Assembly (NCBI GenBank): GCA_902560725.1
Contig: CACEMR010000014.1
Span: 1 to 34,019, forward strand
DNA length: 34,019 nt
Reading direction: 5' to 3'
DNA from: an uncultured Alphaproteobacteria bacterium
GTDB taxonomy: Bacteria > Pseudomonadota > Alphaproteobacteria > HIMB59 > GCA-002718135
Program-made: the position numbers and the translations under genes
The notes under the pieces: generated by a model
Database searches by the model: none
Seen by the model: only the letters and a program-made list of their open reading frames with translations
Told to the model about the DNA's origin: nothing
Part shown: in pieces, positions 7,503-16,922 of the stretch
Position numbering within the stretch: position 1 is the stretch's first letter
Layout of the letters: every line of letters starts with the position of its first letter

Positions 7503-7931
7503 GTGAATAAATTATTTCTAATATTTATATCATTATTTGTATTAAACAATTGTTCAAATCAAATAACTTATTCAGGAAAAATAATAAATCAAAATAATCT
7601 AGATAATTTAAATTTTGAAAATAAAGAAAATTTACTAAACCAATTTGGAGTCCCTAGTTATATAGATCCAATAAGTAATAAATACTTTTATTTTTCAGAA
7701 AAAAAAGAAAAGAAATCAATTTTTAGCACAAAAATTAATTACAGTTATGTTTTTGTTTTTGAATTTGATCCAAGTGATAAATTAATTAAATCAAAAGTGT
7801 ATGATTTAAAAGATAAAAAGAATATAAAATTTATTGAAGAAGAAACACCAAATGAAGTCATTAAAAGAGGTATTATAGAAAAAATGTTTGGGGGAGTTGG
7901 TCCTCAACAACAGATTTCCAATTCCCCCTAA
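7503..7931 (+). CDS. bamE: BamE/OmlA-like outer-membrane assembly lipoprotein
   Basis: This is a 142-residue lipoprotein with a signal peptide and lipobox LNNC (Cys17). After cleavage there is a short linker and a BamE fold: a helix segment with NLLNQFGVPSYIDPISNKYFYF (tract about 43-65) resembling the family's L-x-x-G-x-P pattern, and then the strand YVFVFEFDPSDKLIKSKVYDL. BamE helps BamA insert beta-barrel proteins. The start is GTG at 7503 (no in-frame ATG precedes the signal peptide). The gene converges on hppA with 7 bp between stop codons. The family is assigned from pattern and neighbourhood; sequence conservation is modest. Confidence 0.82.
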   Translation: MNKLFLIFISLFVLNNCSNQITYSGKIINQNNLDNLNFENKENLLNQFGVPSYIDPISNKYFYFSEKKEKKSIFSTKINYSYVFVFEFDPSDKLIKSKVYDLKDKKNIKFIEEETPNEVIKRGIIEKMFGGVGPQQQISNSP

Positions 7932-7938
7932 AGTTAAT

Positions 7939-10044
7939 TTATAATGATATTGCTGCTAATAAAAGTAGTGCTACAATATTTGTAATTTTAATCATTGGAT
8001 TAACAGCGGGTCCAGCTGTGTCTTTGTAAGGATCCCCTACTGTGTCACCAGTTACTGCAGCTTTGTGAGCTTCACTTCCTTTTCCTCCATGATTACCATC
8101 TTCTATATATTTTTTAGCATTATCCCAGGCTCCACCACCAGCAGTCATACTTATAGCAACAAATAAACCCGTGATAATAACACCTAATAACAATGCACCT
8201 AAACAAGACAAAGCTGCGGACTGACCTGCAATTAATAAAATTATAAAATATACCGCTATTGGCGATAATACAGGAAGCATAGATGGAATTATCATCTCTT
8301 TGATTGCAGACTTTGTAAGTATATCAACACATGTGCCATACTCAGGCTTACCCTTACCTTCCATTATACCCGGAATTTCTTTAAATTGTCTTCTCACTTC
8401 CAACACTACAGAACCAGCTGCTCTACCAACAGCAGTCATACTTAAAGCTCCAAATAAAAATGGAAGTAAACCACCCAACAATAATCCAACTACTACATAA
8501 GGATTTGATAAATCAAATGAAACCTCAATACCATAAAGAGGGCTAGATGGATCTTTAGCAAAATGATCTAGGTCTTCAGTATATGCTGCAAAAAGAACAA
8601 GTGCCCCAAGACCTGCAGATCCAATTGCATATCCTTTTGTCACAGCTTTTGTTGTATTGCCTACGGCATCAAGAGCATCAGTTGTTTTTCTTACATTTTC
8701 ATCAAGGTTAGACATTTCAGCTATACCTCCAGCATTATCAGTTACTGGTCCATAAGCGTCTAAAGCAACTACCATACCTGCTAAAGCTAGCATCGTGGTA
8801 ACTGCAATTGCTATTCCAAAAAGTCCAGCTAGCGAGTAAGTAGAAATTATACCAGCTACTATTATTAAAGCAGGTAAAGCTGTTGCCTCTAAACTAATGG
8901 CCAAACCTTGGATTACATTTGTTCCATGTCCAGTTGTTGATGATTGTGCAATACTTTGAACAGGTCTATAATTAGTACCAGTGTAGTACTCTGTAACCCA
9001 AATAATAAGTCCCGTAATTATTAAACCCAATAAACCACAAAAGAACAAAGACAAACCTGTAAAATTAATATTAGTCCCATCTACAAATAAGTTAGTATCA
9101 AGACCTACAACATAATCTGTAACAAAATATAAAAGTACTGCAGAAAGAATTGCTGAAACTGCAAACCCTCTATAAAGAGCTGCCATAATATTGTTATTCT
9201 TACCTAATCTTACAAAATAAGTGCCTATAATACTAGTCAGTGCACAAACACCTGCAATTGCTAATGGATAAAACATCATTGTATAAGAATTATCTACAAA
9301 AAATATTGATGCCAAAACCATTGTAGCAACAACAGTTACAACGTATGTTTCAAAAAGATCTGCAGCCATTCCAGCACAGTCTCCAACATTATCTCCAACA
9401 TTATCAGCAATTACTGCAGGGTTTCTTGGATCATCTTCCGGAATACCTGCTTCGACTTTTCCAACTAGATCAGCGCCTACATCAGCACCTTTAGTAAAAA
9501 TACCACCACCTAATCTTGCAAATATGGAAATTAAAGAAGCTCCAAAACCAAGTGAAACTAAAGGAGCAACTATTTCCCTACCTGGAAAAGATCCTGAATT
9601 ATGTAAAATAAAATAAAAAACCGCAATTGATAATAAAGCAAAACCAGCAACCAACATTCCTGTTACAGCTCCTGCTTTAAAAGAAACTGACAATCCTTCA
9701 GCAAGACTTTTACTTGCTGCTTGAGTAGTTCTAACGTTTGATCTTACTGATATGTTCATTCCTACATATCCAGCTGCTCCAGAGAAAAAAGCTCCAATTA
9801 GAAATCCTATTCCAGATGCTAAATCAAATACTATCCAAATTAAAACAAAAATAACAATACCTACAATAGCAATAGTCATATATTGCCTATTTAAATAAGC
9901 TCTAGCACCTTCTTGAATCGCGCTAGCAATTTCTTTCATTTTATCATTACCTGTGTCTAATGAAAGAATCTGTCTTGATGTTATAAGACCATAAAGGACT
10001 GCAGCAAGGCCACATAAAACTATTAAAATTTGCATTGTTGTCAT
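7939..10044 (-). CDS. hppA: K+-insensitive pyrophosphate-energized proton pump
   Basis: This is a 701-residue, roughly 16-helix membrane H+-PPase that couples PPi hydrolysis to proton export. It carries the pyrophosphate/Mg site [11 protein letters not shown] (188-198) and the acidic loop DNVGDNVGD (214-222). The K+-independence determinant Lys466 is in [11 protein letters not shown]+-dependent enzymes have Ala there. The start is ATG at 10044-10042, 6 nt after a consensus AAGGAG; a longer reading from 10083 lacks an SD and adds 13 residues. The leader is nearly identical to that of proteorhodopsin. It lies 56 bp after thiL and may be transcribed both from its own start and by read-through. 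It appears less AT-rich than its neighbours, as expected for a highly expressed gene. Confidence 0.97.
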   Translation of the reverse strand: MTTMQILIVLCGLAAVLYGLITSRQILSLDTGNDKMKEIASAIQEGARAYLNRQYMTIAIVGIVIFVLIWIVFDLASGIGFLIGAFFSGAAGYVGMNISVRSNVRTTQAASKSLAEGLSVSFKAGAVTGMLVAGFALLSIAVFYFILHNSGSFPGREIVAPLVSLGFGASLISIFARLGGGIFTKGADVGADLVGKVEAGIPEDDPRNPAVIADNVGDNVGDCAGMAADLFETYVVTVVATMVLASIFFVDNSYTMMFYPLAIAGVCALTSIIGTYFVRLGKNNNIMAALYRGFAVSAILSAVLLYFVTDYVVGLDTNLFVDGTNINFTGLSLFFCGLLGLIITGLIIWVTEYYTGTNYRPVQSIAQSSTTGHGTNVIQGLAISLEATALPALIIVAGIISTYSLAGLFGIAIAVTTMLALAGMVVALDAYGPVTDNAGGIAEMSNLDENVRKTTDALDAVGNTTKAVTKGYAIGSAGLGALVLFAAYTEDLDHFAKDPSSPLYGIEVSFDLSNPYVVVGLLLGGLLPFLFGALSMTAVGRAAGSVVLEVRRQFKEIPGIMEGKGKPEYGTCVDILTKSAIKEMIIPSMLPVLSPIAVYFIILLIAGQSAALSCLGALLLGVIITGLFVAISMTAGGGAWDNAKKYIEDGNHGGKGSEAHKAAVTGDTVGDPYKDTAGPAVNPMIKITNIVALLLLAAISL

Positions 10045-10056
10045 TAAAAACTCCTT
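10045..10056 (-). promoter_or_regulatory. Consensus Shine-Dalgarno deciding the hppA start
   Basis: On the minus strand AAGGAG (10056-10051) precedes ATG (10044) by TTTTTA. This fixes the start of hppA and matches the proteorhodopsin leader, which differs only by one base in spacer length. Most other genes here show no SD. Confidence 0.8.
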
Positions 10057-10100
10057 AAAATCTGGGTGATATGTCAGAAACAATGATAAAAATCAAGCTT

Positions 10101-11081
10101 TTAGGAGAAATGATCAAATTCCTTGAAATTATCTATATTAAATTGTGAATCGAAATGAATACCTTTTTTTCTAATTATTTTTCCAATACATGAGATTTTA
10201 GTTTTACTATCTAGAGCGATATTTTTAATTTTTTTTCTATATCTTGGATTGGATACAATGATTAAACCATAATCATCTCCGGCATTTATAATATTTTCTA
10301 AATTTATATTATTTTTACTATTTATAATTTTATTAGCTTTTATACTTACTGGAATATTTTTTATATTAATTATTGCTCCTGCCTTATTATTTAAAATTTT
10401 ATTTAGATCTCCTATTAAACCATCTGAAATATCTTTCATTGAAGAACAATATTTAGCTAATTTTGGTCCTAGTTTGCATGGAGTTGGAAATAAATATTTA
10501 TTTATGAAATATTTTTTTGTATTTTTATCTAATAAAATTTTTTTTCTTAAAACTTCTAAACCAATTTTTGACTCACCAATATTCCCAGAAATCCATATAT
10601 CATCATTAAATTCATATTTATTTTGAAATACATCTAAATTTTTTTTTATATATCCAAAAAAAGTTGCTGAAATTATAAGTTGATTTGATTTTGATAAGTC
10701 TCCCCCGAGTAAGTAATATCCATACTGTAATTGCAATTTTTTAAGTTGGTTTGAAAATATATTTAACCAATCATTATCTATATATGAAGGTAAACATAAA
10801 TTCATTACATAGGATTTAGGATTTGCACCCATTGCATATATATCGGATAAATTAACAGTCATAATTTTTTGTGCAATTGACTTTGGATCATCATTTTTAA
10901 AAAAATCAACGTTTTCTATAATAGTATCTGTTGTAATCGCAATTTTATATTTATTATTGATTAAATTTAAATAAGCTGCATCATTTTCAAAGTTAAAAGT
11001 GCCTTTCTTATTAAAATTTAGTTTTTTTAAAAAATTATTTATAATGTTTTTTTCATTTAATTTATTTTTTTGAAATTTCAT
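10101..11081 (-). CDS. thiL: Thiamine-monophosphate kinase
   Basis: ThiL phosphorylates thiamine monophosphate to the active diphosphate using ATP. The 326-residue protein has the family sites TTDTIIENVDFF (50-61), VNLSDIYAMGANP (76-88, Mg/ATP-binding Asp), LLGGDLSKS (124-132) and MKDISDGLIGDL in the second half. The length is normal. Its 5' end overlaps nusB by 20 bp, in the common nusB-thiL order. Several stretches are Asn/Lys/Ile-rich but the motifs are intact. Confidence 0.95.
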   Translation of the reverse strand: MKFQKNKLNEKNIINNFLKKLNFNKKGTFNFENDAAYLNLINNKYKIAITTDTIIENVDFFKNDDPKSIAQKIMTVNLSDIYAMGANPKSYVMNLCLPSYIDNDWLNIFSNQLKKLQLQYGYYLLGGDLSKSNQLIISATFFGYIKKNLDVFQNKYEFNDDIWISGNIGESKIGLEVLRKKILLDKNTKKYFINKYLFPTPCKLGPKLAKYCSSMKDISDGLIGDLNKILNNKAGAIINIKNIPVSIKANKIINSKNNINLENIINAGDDYGLIIVSNPRYRKKIKNIALDSKTKISCIGKIIRKKGIHFDSQFNIDNFKEFDHFS

Positions 11082-11532
11082 TTTTATCTAAATATTTTTG
11101 TATTATAGCATTTATTAACTTTGTTTCTTTTAAAGAAACTAAACTTTTAGAAATATTTAAATAATCATTAAAAACTATCTTAATTTTTTTTTCATCTGTT
11201 ATTTTTAGTTCAGATATAATAGCAAATATCAATGATTTTAATATATTATCCCATTTTTCAAATCTTCTATCAATACTGCTGTAGGTATTAATATCTTTTA
11301 TAATATTATTTTTATCAAAATTAGTTTTATAATTATTAAATAATTTATTTAAATAATTTTTATTAAATTTAAGTTTAAATTCTTTTTTTTCATCAATTAT
11401 GGCAATGTTTGAATTATAAAAATGTTTTTGGAAATCTTCAATACTTGGAAATACATCTGCATTTAAAAATTCTGACTGAAAAATATATTGAATAAAAGCA
11501 AGTCGAGTTTGTGACTTGATAAAGTTTTGCAT
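11062..11532 (-). CDS. nusB: Transcription antitermination factor NusB
   Basis: This is a 156-residue all-helical NusB-like protein, which with NusE (S10) binds boxA RNA in rRNA antitermination. The recognisable features are an N-terminal SQTRLAFIQYIFQSEF segment and a C-terminal region (EKKIKIVFNDYLNISKSLVS...LINAIIQKYL) equivalent to the NusB end helices. Sequence conservation is low because of AT-driven substitution, but position between ribH and thiL supports the call. It starts 1 bp after the ribH stop and overlaps thiL by 20 bp. Confidence 0.88.
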   Translation of the reverse strand: MQNFIKSQTRLAFIQYIFQSEFLNADVFPSIEDFQKHFYNSNIAIIDEKKEFKLKFNKNYLNKLFNNYKTNFDKNNIIKDINTYSSIDRRFEKWDNILKSLIFAIISELKITDEKKIKIVFNDYLNISKSLVSLKETKLINAIIQKYLDKNEISKK

Positions 11533-11533
11533 T

Positions 11534-11935
11534 TTATTTAAGCAATTGTATACAAGCTAAAGCTGCTTCTCGACCTTTATTTTTTTGATTTGTGTCACTT
11601 CTTATAATTGCTTGATTTAAATTGTAACAAGTTAAAATTCCAAAACCAATAGGAATATTATATTCTAATGAAAGATCCATAATTTTTCTTGAAGTTTCAT
11701 TTGAGATTACCTCAAAATGATAAGTTTCACCTTTGATAATACATCCCAGAGAAATGAATCCTTCATATTTATCAATATTTTTTTTAATTAAATACGGTAT
11801 CTCAAAGCAGCCAGGTGCATTAATTAAATCGTAATCGAAACCATGTTCTTGTAAAGTATCAATAGTTCCCTTTTCAAGATTGTTTGATATTTGTGTATAA
11901 TAATTCGATGATACTATTAATATTTTGTTATTCAT
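11534..11935 (-). CDS. ribH: 6,7-dimethyl-8-ribityllumazine synthase
   Basis: RibH condenses the ribityl-pyrimidine with 3,4-dihydroxybutanone 4-phosphate to lumazine. The 133-residue protein shows the family motifs APGCFEIPYLIKK (about 40-52), SLGCIIKGETYHFEVI (62-77, catalytic His in GETYHFE) and IPIGFGILTCYN (about 94-105), with KGREAALACIQL at the end. It is short at the N-terminus compared with many RibH proteins. It overlaps ribBA by 4 bp (ATGA). Confidence 0.96.
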   Translation of the reverse strand: MNNKILIVSSNYYTQISNNLEKGTIDTLQEHGFDYDLINAPGCFEIPYLIKKNIDKYEGFISLGCIIKGETYHFEVISNETSRKIMDLSLEYNIPIGFGILTCYNLNQAIIRSDTNQKNKGREAALACIQLLK

Positions 11936-13038
11936 ATTTTTTGTTGATCAACTATCTCAATATCAAATCCATCTAGGGCAATAATGCGTTTCTTTGAATT
12001 TGTTAATAATATAATTTTATTAATTTCAAGAAGTGATAAAATTTGAGCTCCAACACCATATTCTCTTAGTTCTAATTTATTATCTGGTCTTTCCCTTTTA
12101 TTAAAAGTTTTTAATATATTTGGAGACATATCACTATTAATTAATACAATTGCTCCAGATCCAGATTTTTCTATTAATTGAAATGCAGTTTTGATTTCAC
12201 TTCCAAATATATTTTTTTCCTCAAAGATGTCTTTAGTTACATTTAATCTATGCATTCTAACCATTACTGGTTTATTTTCTTTACTAATATTTTTTACAAG
12301 AGCATAATGTTTTTCTCCAGAAATAGTATTTTGAAATATTTTTAAAGAAAACCCAGACCCCATTTCACTTTCAAATGGTCTTTCAGAGATAAGCTTAACA
12401 ATTGCAGTAGTTTTAAGTCTGAATTTAATTAAATCACTTACGGTTCCTACTTTGATTCCATGATTTTTTGCAAATTTAATAATTTCAGGCAATCTTGCCA
12501 TTGAACCATCATCACTCATTATTTCACAAATTACTCCAGAAGGATTTAGATTAGCTATTTTAGAAATATCTACAGCAGCTTCTGTATGACCAGCACGCTC
12601 CAATACACCACCATCCCAAGCCATTAATGGAAACACATGTCCTGGATATACAAGATCTTCTTTATTACGATTATTATTAATTGCTACTGATATAGTATGT
12701 GCTCTATCGGCGGCAGATATTCCAGTTGTGACACCTTCTTTTGCTTCAATAGAAACTGTAAAGGCTGTGAGATCATTTTTTATATTTTTTGGATTCATTA
12801 GAGGTAAATCTAATTCTTCTATTCTATCCTTAGTCATAGCAAGACATATTAAACCTCTTCCATATTTTGCCATAAAATTGATTGCTTCAGGGTTAGCATA
12901 TTGAGCAGGAATAATTAAATCACCTTCGTTTTCTCTGTCAGGATCGTCAACTAAGATATACATTTTGCCATTTCTTGCATCCTCTATAATTTCATCAATA
13001 GAAGATAAATTATTTTCAATAAGAGATTTACTATTCAT
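11932..13038 (-). CDS. ribB: RibBA-type protein: active DHBP synthase with degenerate GTP cyclohydrolase II domain
   Basis: Residues 1-210 are a complete 3,4-dihydroxy-2-butanone-4-phosphate synthase with DDPDRENEGDL (31-41), the TTGISAADRAHT loop (104-115) and RAGHTEAAVDI (148-158). This makes the four-carbon unit of riboflavin from ribulose 5-phosphate. Residues 215-368 align with GTP cyclohydrolase II, but its zinc signature (ECLTGD...C-x-C) is replaced by RLNVTKDIFEEKNIFGSEIK near 264-283 with no cysteine. The first pyrimidine-forming step is therefore probably catalysed by another protein. RibBA-like proteins with a dead second half are known in proteobacteria. It overlaps ribE by 8 bp and ribH by 4 bp. 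Confidence 0.93.
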   Translation of the reverse strand: MNSKSLIENNLSSIDEIIEDARNGKMYILVDDPDRENEGDLIIPAQYANPEAINFMAKYGRGLICLAMTKDRIEELDLPLMNPKNIKNDLTAFTVSIEAKEGVTTGISAADRAHTISVAINNNRNKEDLVYPGHVFPLMAWDGGVLERAGHTEAAVDISKIANLNPSGVICEIMSDDGSMARLPEIIKFAKNHGIKVGTVSDLIKFRLKTTAIVKLISERPFESEMGSGFSLKIFQNTISGEKHYALVKNISKENKPVMVRMHRLNVTKDIFEEKNIFGSEIKTAFQLIEKSGSGAIVLINSDMSPNILKTFNKRERPDNKLELREYGVGAQILSLLEINKIILLTNSKKRIIALDGFDIEIVDQQKI

Positions 13039-13618
13039 TCAAAACAAATCTAGCAAGATAATCAAATTCGATATTAACTTGATCATCAATATTTAAAAAT
13101 TTTAAATTTGTATTATTGAAAGTATGTTCAATAACGGAAATCATAAATGAGCTATCTTTAACATTTGCTATAGTTAATGATATTCCATTTATACAAATTG
13201 AAGCTTTTTCTTTAATAAACTTGTTATTTATACCGAAATTTTTTTCAAAATTATATTCCCAGCTATTATCAAGCTTTTTAATTTCCTTTAAGGATGTAAT
13301 CACATCAACATGGCCATATACAAAATGGCCTCCAATCTCATCTCCAATTTTTACAGATTTTTCTATGTTAATTTTTTTATTGTTCAAAATATTGTTCCCT
13401 AAATTTGTTCTCATTAAAGTCTCTTCCCCAATATTTACCTCAAATACTGAGTTATGATTTTGATTTTTTTTTATATTTTTTGCAGTCAAACAAACCCCAT
13501 TGCATGAAATGGACGAACCTTCTTTAGTTTCAGATAAATCAAGATTTGTAATTACTTGATAAAGACCTTCATTGATTAATTTAATATAACCTAAATCTTG
13601 AATAATACCAGTAAACAT
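13031..13618 (-). CDS. ribE: Riboflavin synthase alpha chain
   Basis: This enzyme dismutates two lumazine molecules to riboflavin. The 195-residue protein has the canonical MFTGIIQDLG start and two lumazine-binding repeats: the first with SCNGVCLTA (about 38-46), the second with IGGHFVYGHVD (about 94-104) and ICINGISLTI (about 141-150). The length is normal. It is joined to ribD by a one-base stop/start overlap and to ribBA by an 8-bp overlap. Confidence 0.96.
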   Translation of the reverse strand: MFTGIIQDLGYIKLINEGLYQVITNLDLSETKEGSSISCNGVCLTAKNIKKNQNHNSVFEVNIGEETLMRTNLGNNILNNKKINIEKSVKIGDEIGGHFVYGHVDVITSLKEIKKLDNSWEYNFEKNFGINNKFIKEKASICINGISLTIANVKDSSFMISVIEHTFNNTNLKFLNIDDQVNIEFDYLARFVLNE

Positions 13619-14697
13619 TATAAAACCTTATAATTAAAATATTTATCATCTTTAAAGTTTTTTTGCATAATTAAAGATAAATTTAATTCTTTTATTTTTT
13701 TCCCCCAAAGAGCAGGTTTACCATTTTCACCAATAATTATTTTGGATTTAAATAAATGAACTTCATCAACTAATTTATTTTTTAATAATTCAGTAAAAAA
13801 TATACCTCCTGCTTCAACTAAAATATCTGAAATTTTTAATGAATATATTTTTTTAAAAATATTTTTTAAATTTAATTTTTTAAATTTATTTATCTTACAA
13901 TAAATAATCTCACAGCCAAGATTAGTTAATTTAACTGATTTTTTATTTTTTTTTGAAGTAAATATTATAATTCTTTTTTTTGATATATATTTCAAAATTT
14001 TTGAGTTCATTGGTATTTTTAAATCTTTATCGATTATTATAATTGGAATGTGTATTTCGTTTTTTTTTAATCTTATTGTTAGCTTAGGATTATCCTTAAT
14101 TATAGTTTTAGAGGTTGTAAGAATCGCTTGACTAATGGATCGTAATTTATGTCCATATTCTCTGCTATATTTATTTGATATCCATTTACTTTTGTAATCA
14201 GACCAAGCAATCTTTTCATCATTAGAGATTGCAAGCTTTACCTTAGTAAATGGTTGTTTTTTTGATAAACTTTTAAAAAAAAATTTATTTAAACTATAGG
14301 TTTTATTTTTTTCTATCCCAACATTTACAATAACATTATTTTTTTTAAGTTTATTTATGCTCCTTTTATTAGTTCTAATATCTGGATCTGGAGCAGAAAT
14401 AAAAATTTCTTTTATACCTGATCTCAAAATCTGATCTGCACAAGAACCATTTTTAGAACTATGAAAGCATGGCTCAAGTGTTACATACATAGTGGCTCCT
14501 TTGGCCTTAGGTCCAGCCTTAGAAAGTGCGATCTCTTCAGCATGTGGTCTACCAGATAAGCTAGTAACTGCTTTTGAAATAATTTTTGAATTTTTAGAAA
14601 TAATACAACCCACAGATGGATTAGGAAAAGTTTTCCCAAATTCTTGTTTAGCAATATCATGAGCTAGATTAATCATTTTTAAATTCTGTTTAGACAC
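13618..14697 (-). CDS. ribD: Bifunctional pyrimidine deaminase/reductase RibD
   Basis: RibD performs steps two and three of riboflavin synthesis. The deaminase half has zinc ligands His52 (PHAEEIAL, with catalytic Glu54), Cys77 (EPCFH) and Cys86. The usual TPPC spacing block is changed to NGSC but the cysteines are kept. The NADPH reductase half starts near 145 (FTKVKLAISNDEKIA) and includes SKWISNKYSREYGHKLR and ILVEAGG. Its C-terminal half is very Lys/Ile-rich. The start is GTG at 14697; an ATG seven codons downstream is the alternative. It lies 6 bp after nrdR. Confidence 0.94.
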   Translation of the reverse strand: MSKQNLKMINLAHDIAKQEFGKTFPNPSVGCIISKNSKIISKAVTSLSGRPHAEEIALSKAGPKAKGATMYVTLEPCFHSSKNGSCADQILRSGIKEIFISAPDPDIRTNKRSINKLKKNNVIVNVGIEKNKTYSLNKFFFKSLSKKQPFTKVKLAISNDEKIAWSDYKSKWISNKYSREYGHKLRSISQAILTTSKTIIKDNPKLTIRLKKNEIHIPIIIIDKDLKIPMNSKILKYISKKRIIIFTSKKNKKSVKLTNLGCEIIYCKINKFKKLNLKNIFKKIYSLKISDILVEAGGIFFTELLKNKLVDEVHLFKSKIIIGENGKPALWGKKIKELNLSLIMQKNFKDDKYFNYKVL

Positions 14698-14703
14698 AAA
14701 GAA

Positions 14704-15156
14704 TTATTTATCTTCTAAATTACCTAAGAAATCCTCAAAGTCTTTTGCTTCTCTGAAATTTTTATATACTGATGCAAATCTTACGTAAGCAACTTGATCT
14801 AAATGCATGAGAGCCTCCATAATATACTGGCCAATTATATTAGATTTTACCTCTGTTTCACCAGAGTTCTCAAGTTTTCTAACGATGGCGTTAACGATCT
14901 TCTCTATCTTTTCATTATCTACACTTCTCTTTCTAAGTGCGAGAGATAAAGATCTAAACATTTTATCTCTATCAAAATTTTCTTTTTGCCCTTTACTTTT
15001 AATAACTACTAAATCTCTAAGTTGAATTCTTTCAAAAGTTGTAAATCTCGAACCACATTGATCACAAACTCTTCTTCTTCTAATTGATGTATTGTCTTCA
15101 GTTGGTCTTGAGTCTTTTACCTGAGTATCTTCGTTACTACAAAAAGGACATCTCAT
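14704..15156 (-). CDS. nrdR: Transcriptional repressor NrdR
   Basis: This is a 150-residue zinc-ribbon and ATP-cone repressor that senses ATP/dATP and controls ribonucleotide reductase genes. The ribbon cysteines are Cys3, Cys6, Cys31 and Cys34, followed by the [11 protein letters not shown] segment and an ATP-cone domain from about 47 ([17 protein letters not shown]) to about 137. The glyA-nrdR-ribD order is conserved in alphaproteobacteria. It directly follows the glyA stop codon with no gap. Confidence 0.97.
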   Translation of the reverse strand: MRCPFCSNEDTQVKDSRPTEDNTSIRRRRVCDQCGSRFTTFERIQLRDLVVIKSKGQKENFDRDKMFRSLSLALRKRSVDNEKIEKIVNAIVRKLENSGETEVKSNIIGQYIMEALMHLDQVAYVRFASVYKNFREAKDFEDFLGNLEDK

Positions 15157-16446
15157 CTAAAATGCCTCATCGTAAATTGGATAACGAGAACATAATTGAA
15201 TTACGTTTTTTCTAGTTTTATTAAAAACTTCTTGTCTTTCATTTTCTGAGAGAAGGAGACTATCTAAAATATCAGCAATCATATTTCCAACTTGTCTAAA
15301 ATCTTCTTGGTTAAAACCTCGAGTAGTAGCTGCAGCAGTACCAAATCTTAGTCCGCTTGTTACTTTGGGAGGATTAGGATCATAAGGGATTGCATTTTTA
15401 TTGCACGCTAGTCCAACTTCCTCGAGAATTTGTTCAGCTTTATCACCTGTTAATCCTTTTGGCGTTAAATCTAACCAAACTATATGTGAGTCTGTTCCTC
15501 CAGTTACAATTCTAAAACCTCTATCAACTAAAGTTTGCGACATAACTTTTGCACTTGCAATTACATTTTTAATATAATTTTCAAATTCTGGTTTTAGAGC
15601 TTCACCAAAACATACTGCTCTAGCAGCTATAACGTGCATTAAAGGTCCACCTTGTAATCCCGGAAAAACAGCAGAGTTAATTTTTTTATATAAATCTTCA
15701 TGATTAGTTAATATCATGGCACTTCTTGCGCCTCTTAATGTTTTATGAGTTGTTGAAGTTACAATGTGTGCATGCTCAATTGGATTAGGATACTGTTTAC
15801 CTGCAACTAAACCTGAATAATGTGCCATATCAACTAAGAAATAAGCACCTACTTTATCTGATATATCTCTAAATTTTTTCCAATCTATAATCCTTGGATA
15901 CGCAGAAGCTCCTGCAATAATCATTTTTGGCTTATGTTCTAACGCTAAAGCTTCAACTTCATCATAGTCTATTAGATCTTTATCATTGCCATCTTTTTTT
16001 ACACCATATTGAATAGCATTAAACCACTTACCTGATAAATTTGGTTTTGCTCCATGAGTTAAATGACCTCCTGAAGCTAGAGACATTCCTAAAATAGTAT
16101 CATGAGGCTGAAGTAGAGCGAGAAAAACAGCTTGGTTAGCTTGAGCTCCACTGTGTGGTTGAAGATTTGCATATTGACAATTAAAAAGTTTTTTTACCCT
16201 TTCTAAAGCTATTTCTTCTGCTTGATCAACAAATTCACAACCTCCATAATATCTTTTACCTGGATATCCCTCAGCATATTTGTTTGTCATTACTGAACCT
16301 TGTGCATTTAGTATTGATTTTGAAGCGATATTCTCAGATGCAATTAGTTCTATTTGATTTTGTTGCCTTTCTAACTCACGGCTTAAAGTGCCATATACTT
16401 CTGGGTCTGCTTCTTTAATTCCTTTAGTAAATAAATCTGAAATCAT
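15157..16446 (-). CDS. glyA: Serine hydroxymethyltransferase
   Basis: This PLP enzyme interconverts serine and glycine and charges tetrahydrofolate with one-carbon units. The 429-residue protein shows the PLP lysine Lys235 in STTHKTLRG, Asp206/His209 in [15 protein letters not shown] (33-39) and the [15 protein letters not shown] substrate region (55-69). It overlaps rpiB by 4 bp and abuts nrdR. No glycine riboswitch is present in the upstream coding sequence. It is less AT-rich than the rib genes, consistent with high expression. Confidence 0.98.
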   Translation of the reverse strand: MISDLFTKGIKEADPEVYGTLSRELERQQNQIELIASENIASKSILNAQGSVMTNKYAEGYPGKRYYGGCEFVDQAEEIALERVKKLFNCQYANLQPHSGAQANQAVFLALLQPHDTILGMSLASGGHLTHGAKPNLSGKWFNAIQYGVKKDGNDKDLIDYDEVEALALEHKPKMIIAGASAYPRIIDWKKFRDISDKVGAYFLVDMAHYSGLVAGKQYPNPIEHAHIVTSTTHKTLRGARSAMILTNHEDLYKKINSAVFPGLQGGPLMHVIAARAVCFGEALKPEFENYIKNVIASAKVMSQTLVDRGFRIVTGGTDSHIVWLDLTPKGLTGDKAEQILEEVGLACNKNAIPYDPNPPKVTSGLRFGTAAATTRGFNQEDFRQVGNMIADILDSLLLSENERQEVFNKTRKNVIQLCSRYPIYDEAF

Positions 16447-16862
16447 AACTTATTAATCCTTTTCTTGTGTCTTCCAGACTCAAACTTTGTAGAAAGAAAA
16501 GCCTGAATACTTTTTTTTGCCTCACTGGTATTCATATACCTACCCGGTAAAACTAATACATTAGCATCATTGTGCTTTCTTATCAATCTTGCTATTTTTG
16601 AATTACTTGCAAGACCTGCTCTAATACCTTTTTTCCTATTAGCAGCAATACTCATACCAACTCCAGTTCCACAGATTAAAATTCCAATATTTTTCTTATT
16701 CTTAAGAACTTGTTTTGTTAATTTGTGTGCAAAATCTGGATAGTCAACACTTTCTTTAGTGTTTGTTCCTAAATCATAAAATTTAGGAAAATTCTCTAAT
16801 AGCTTGGTTTTAAGATCAAAACCAGCATGATCAGATGCAATATATATGTTTTTGTTTTTCAT
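16443..16862 (-). CDS. rpiB: Ribose-5-phosphate isomerase B
   Basis: RpiB interconverts ribose 5-phosphate and ribulose 5-phosphate, the latter being the substrate of the RibB step encoded downstream. The 139-residue protein has [10 protein letters not shown] (9-18, Asp11 and His12), active-site Cys64 in [14 protein letters not shown] (63-76), and [13 protein letters not shown] (97-109). It leads the long minus-strand run to hppA. A plausible promoter lies 32-60 bp upstream, overlapping the start of the divergent gcdH. Confidence 0.96.
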   Translation of the reverse strand: MKNKNIYIASDHAGFDLKTKLLENFPKFYDLGTNTKESVDYPDFAHKLTKQVLKNKKNIGILICGTGVGMSIAANRKKGIRAGLASNSKIARLIRKHNDANVLVLPGRYMNTSEAKKSIQAFLSTKFESGRHKKRINKL

Positions 16863-16893
16863 AACAATTTTTGTGGTTATTTACATTAAAAAA

Positions 16894-16922
16894 ATGATAT
16901 TGCCTAATATTGTATGAGACAA
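16894..16922 (-). promoter_or_regulatory. Putative sigma-70 promoter of rpiB-glyA-nrdR-rib operon
   Basis: The minus strand has TTGTCT (16922-16917) and TATCAT (16899-16894) with a 17-nt spacer. That is four and five of six matches to the -35 and -10 consensus and would give a leader of about 25 nt. The -35 box lies inside the first codons of the divergent gcdH, so the two units must share this 51-bp gap. It was found by eye in an AT-rich background. Confidence 0.4.

Noticed and set aside
13116..13457. Plus-strand open frame opposite ribE
   Set aside because: It mirrors the riboflavin synthase coding sequence and has no start signal or known motif.
15157..16446. Glycine or FMN riboswitch upstream of glyA or the rib genes
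   Set aside because: The junctions overlap or abut with no leader long enough to hold a riboswitch; no conserved aptamer core is visible.
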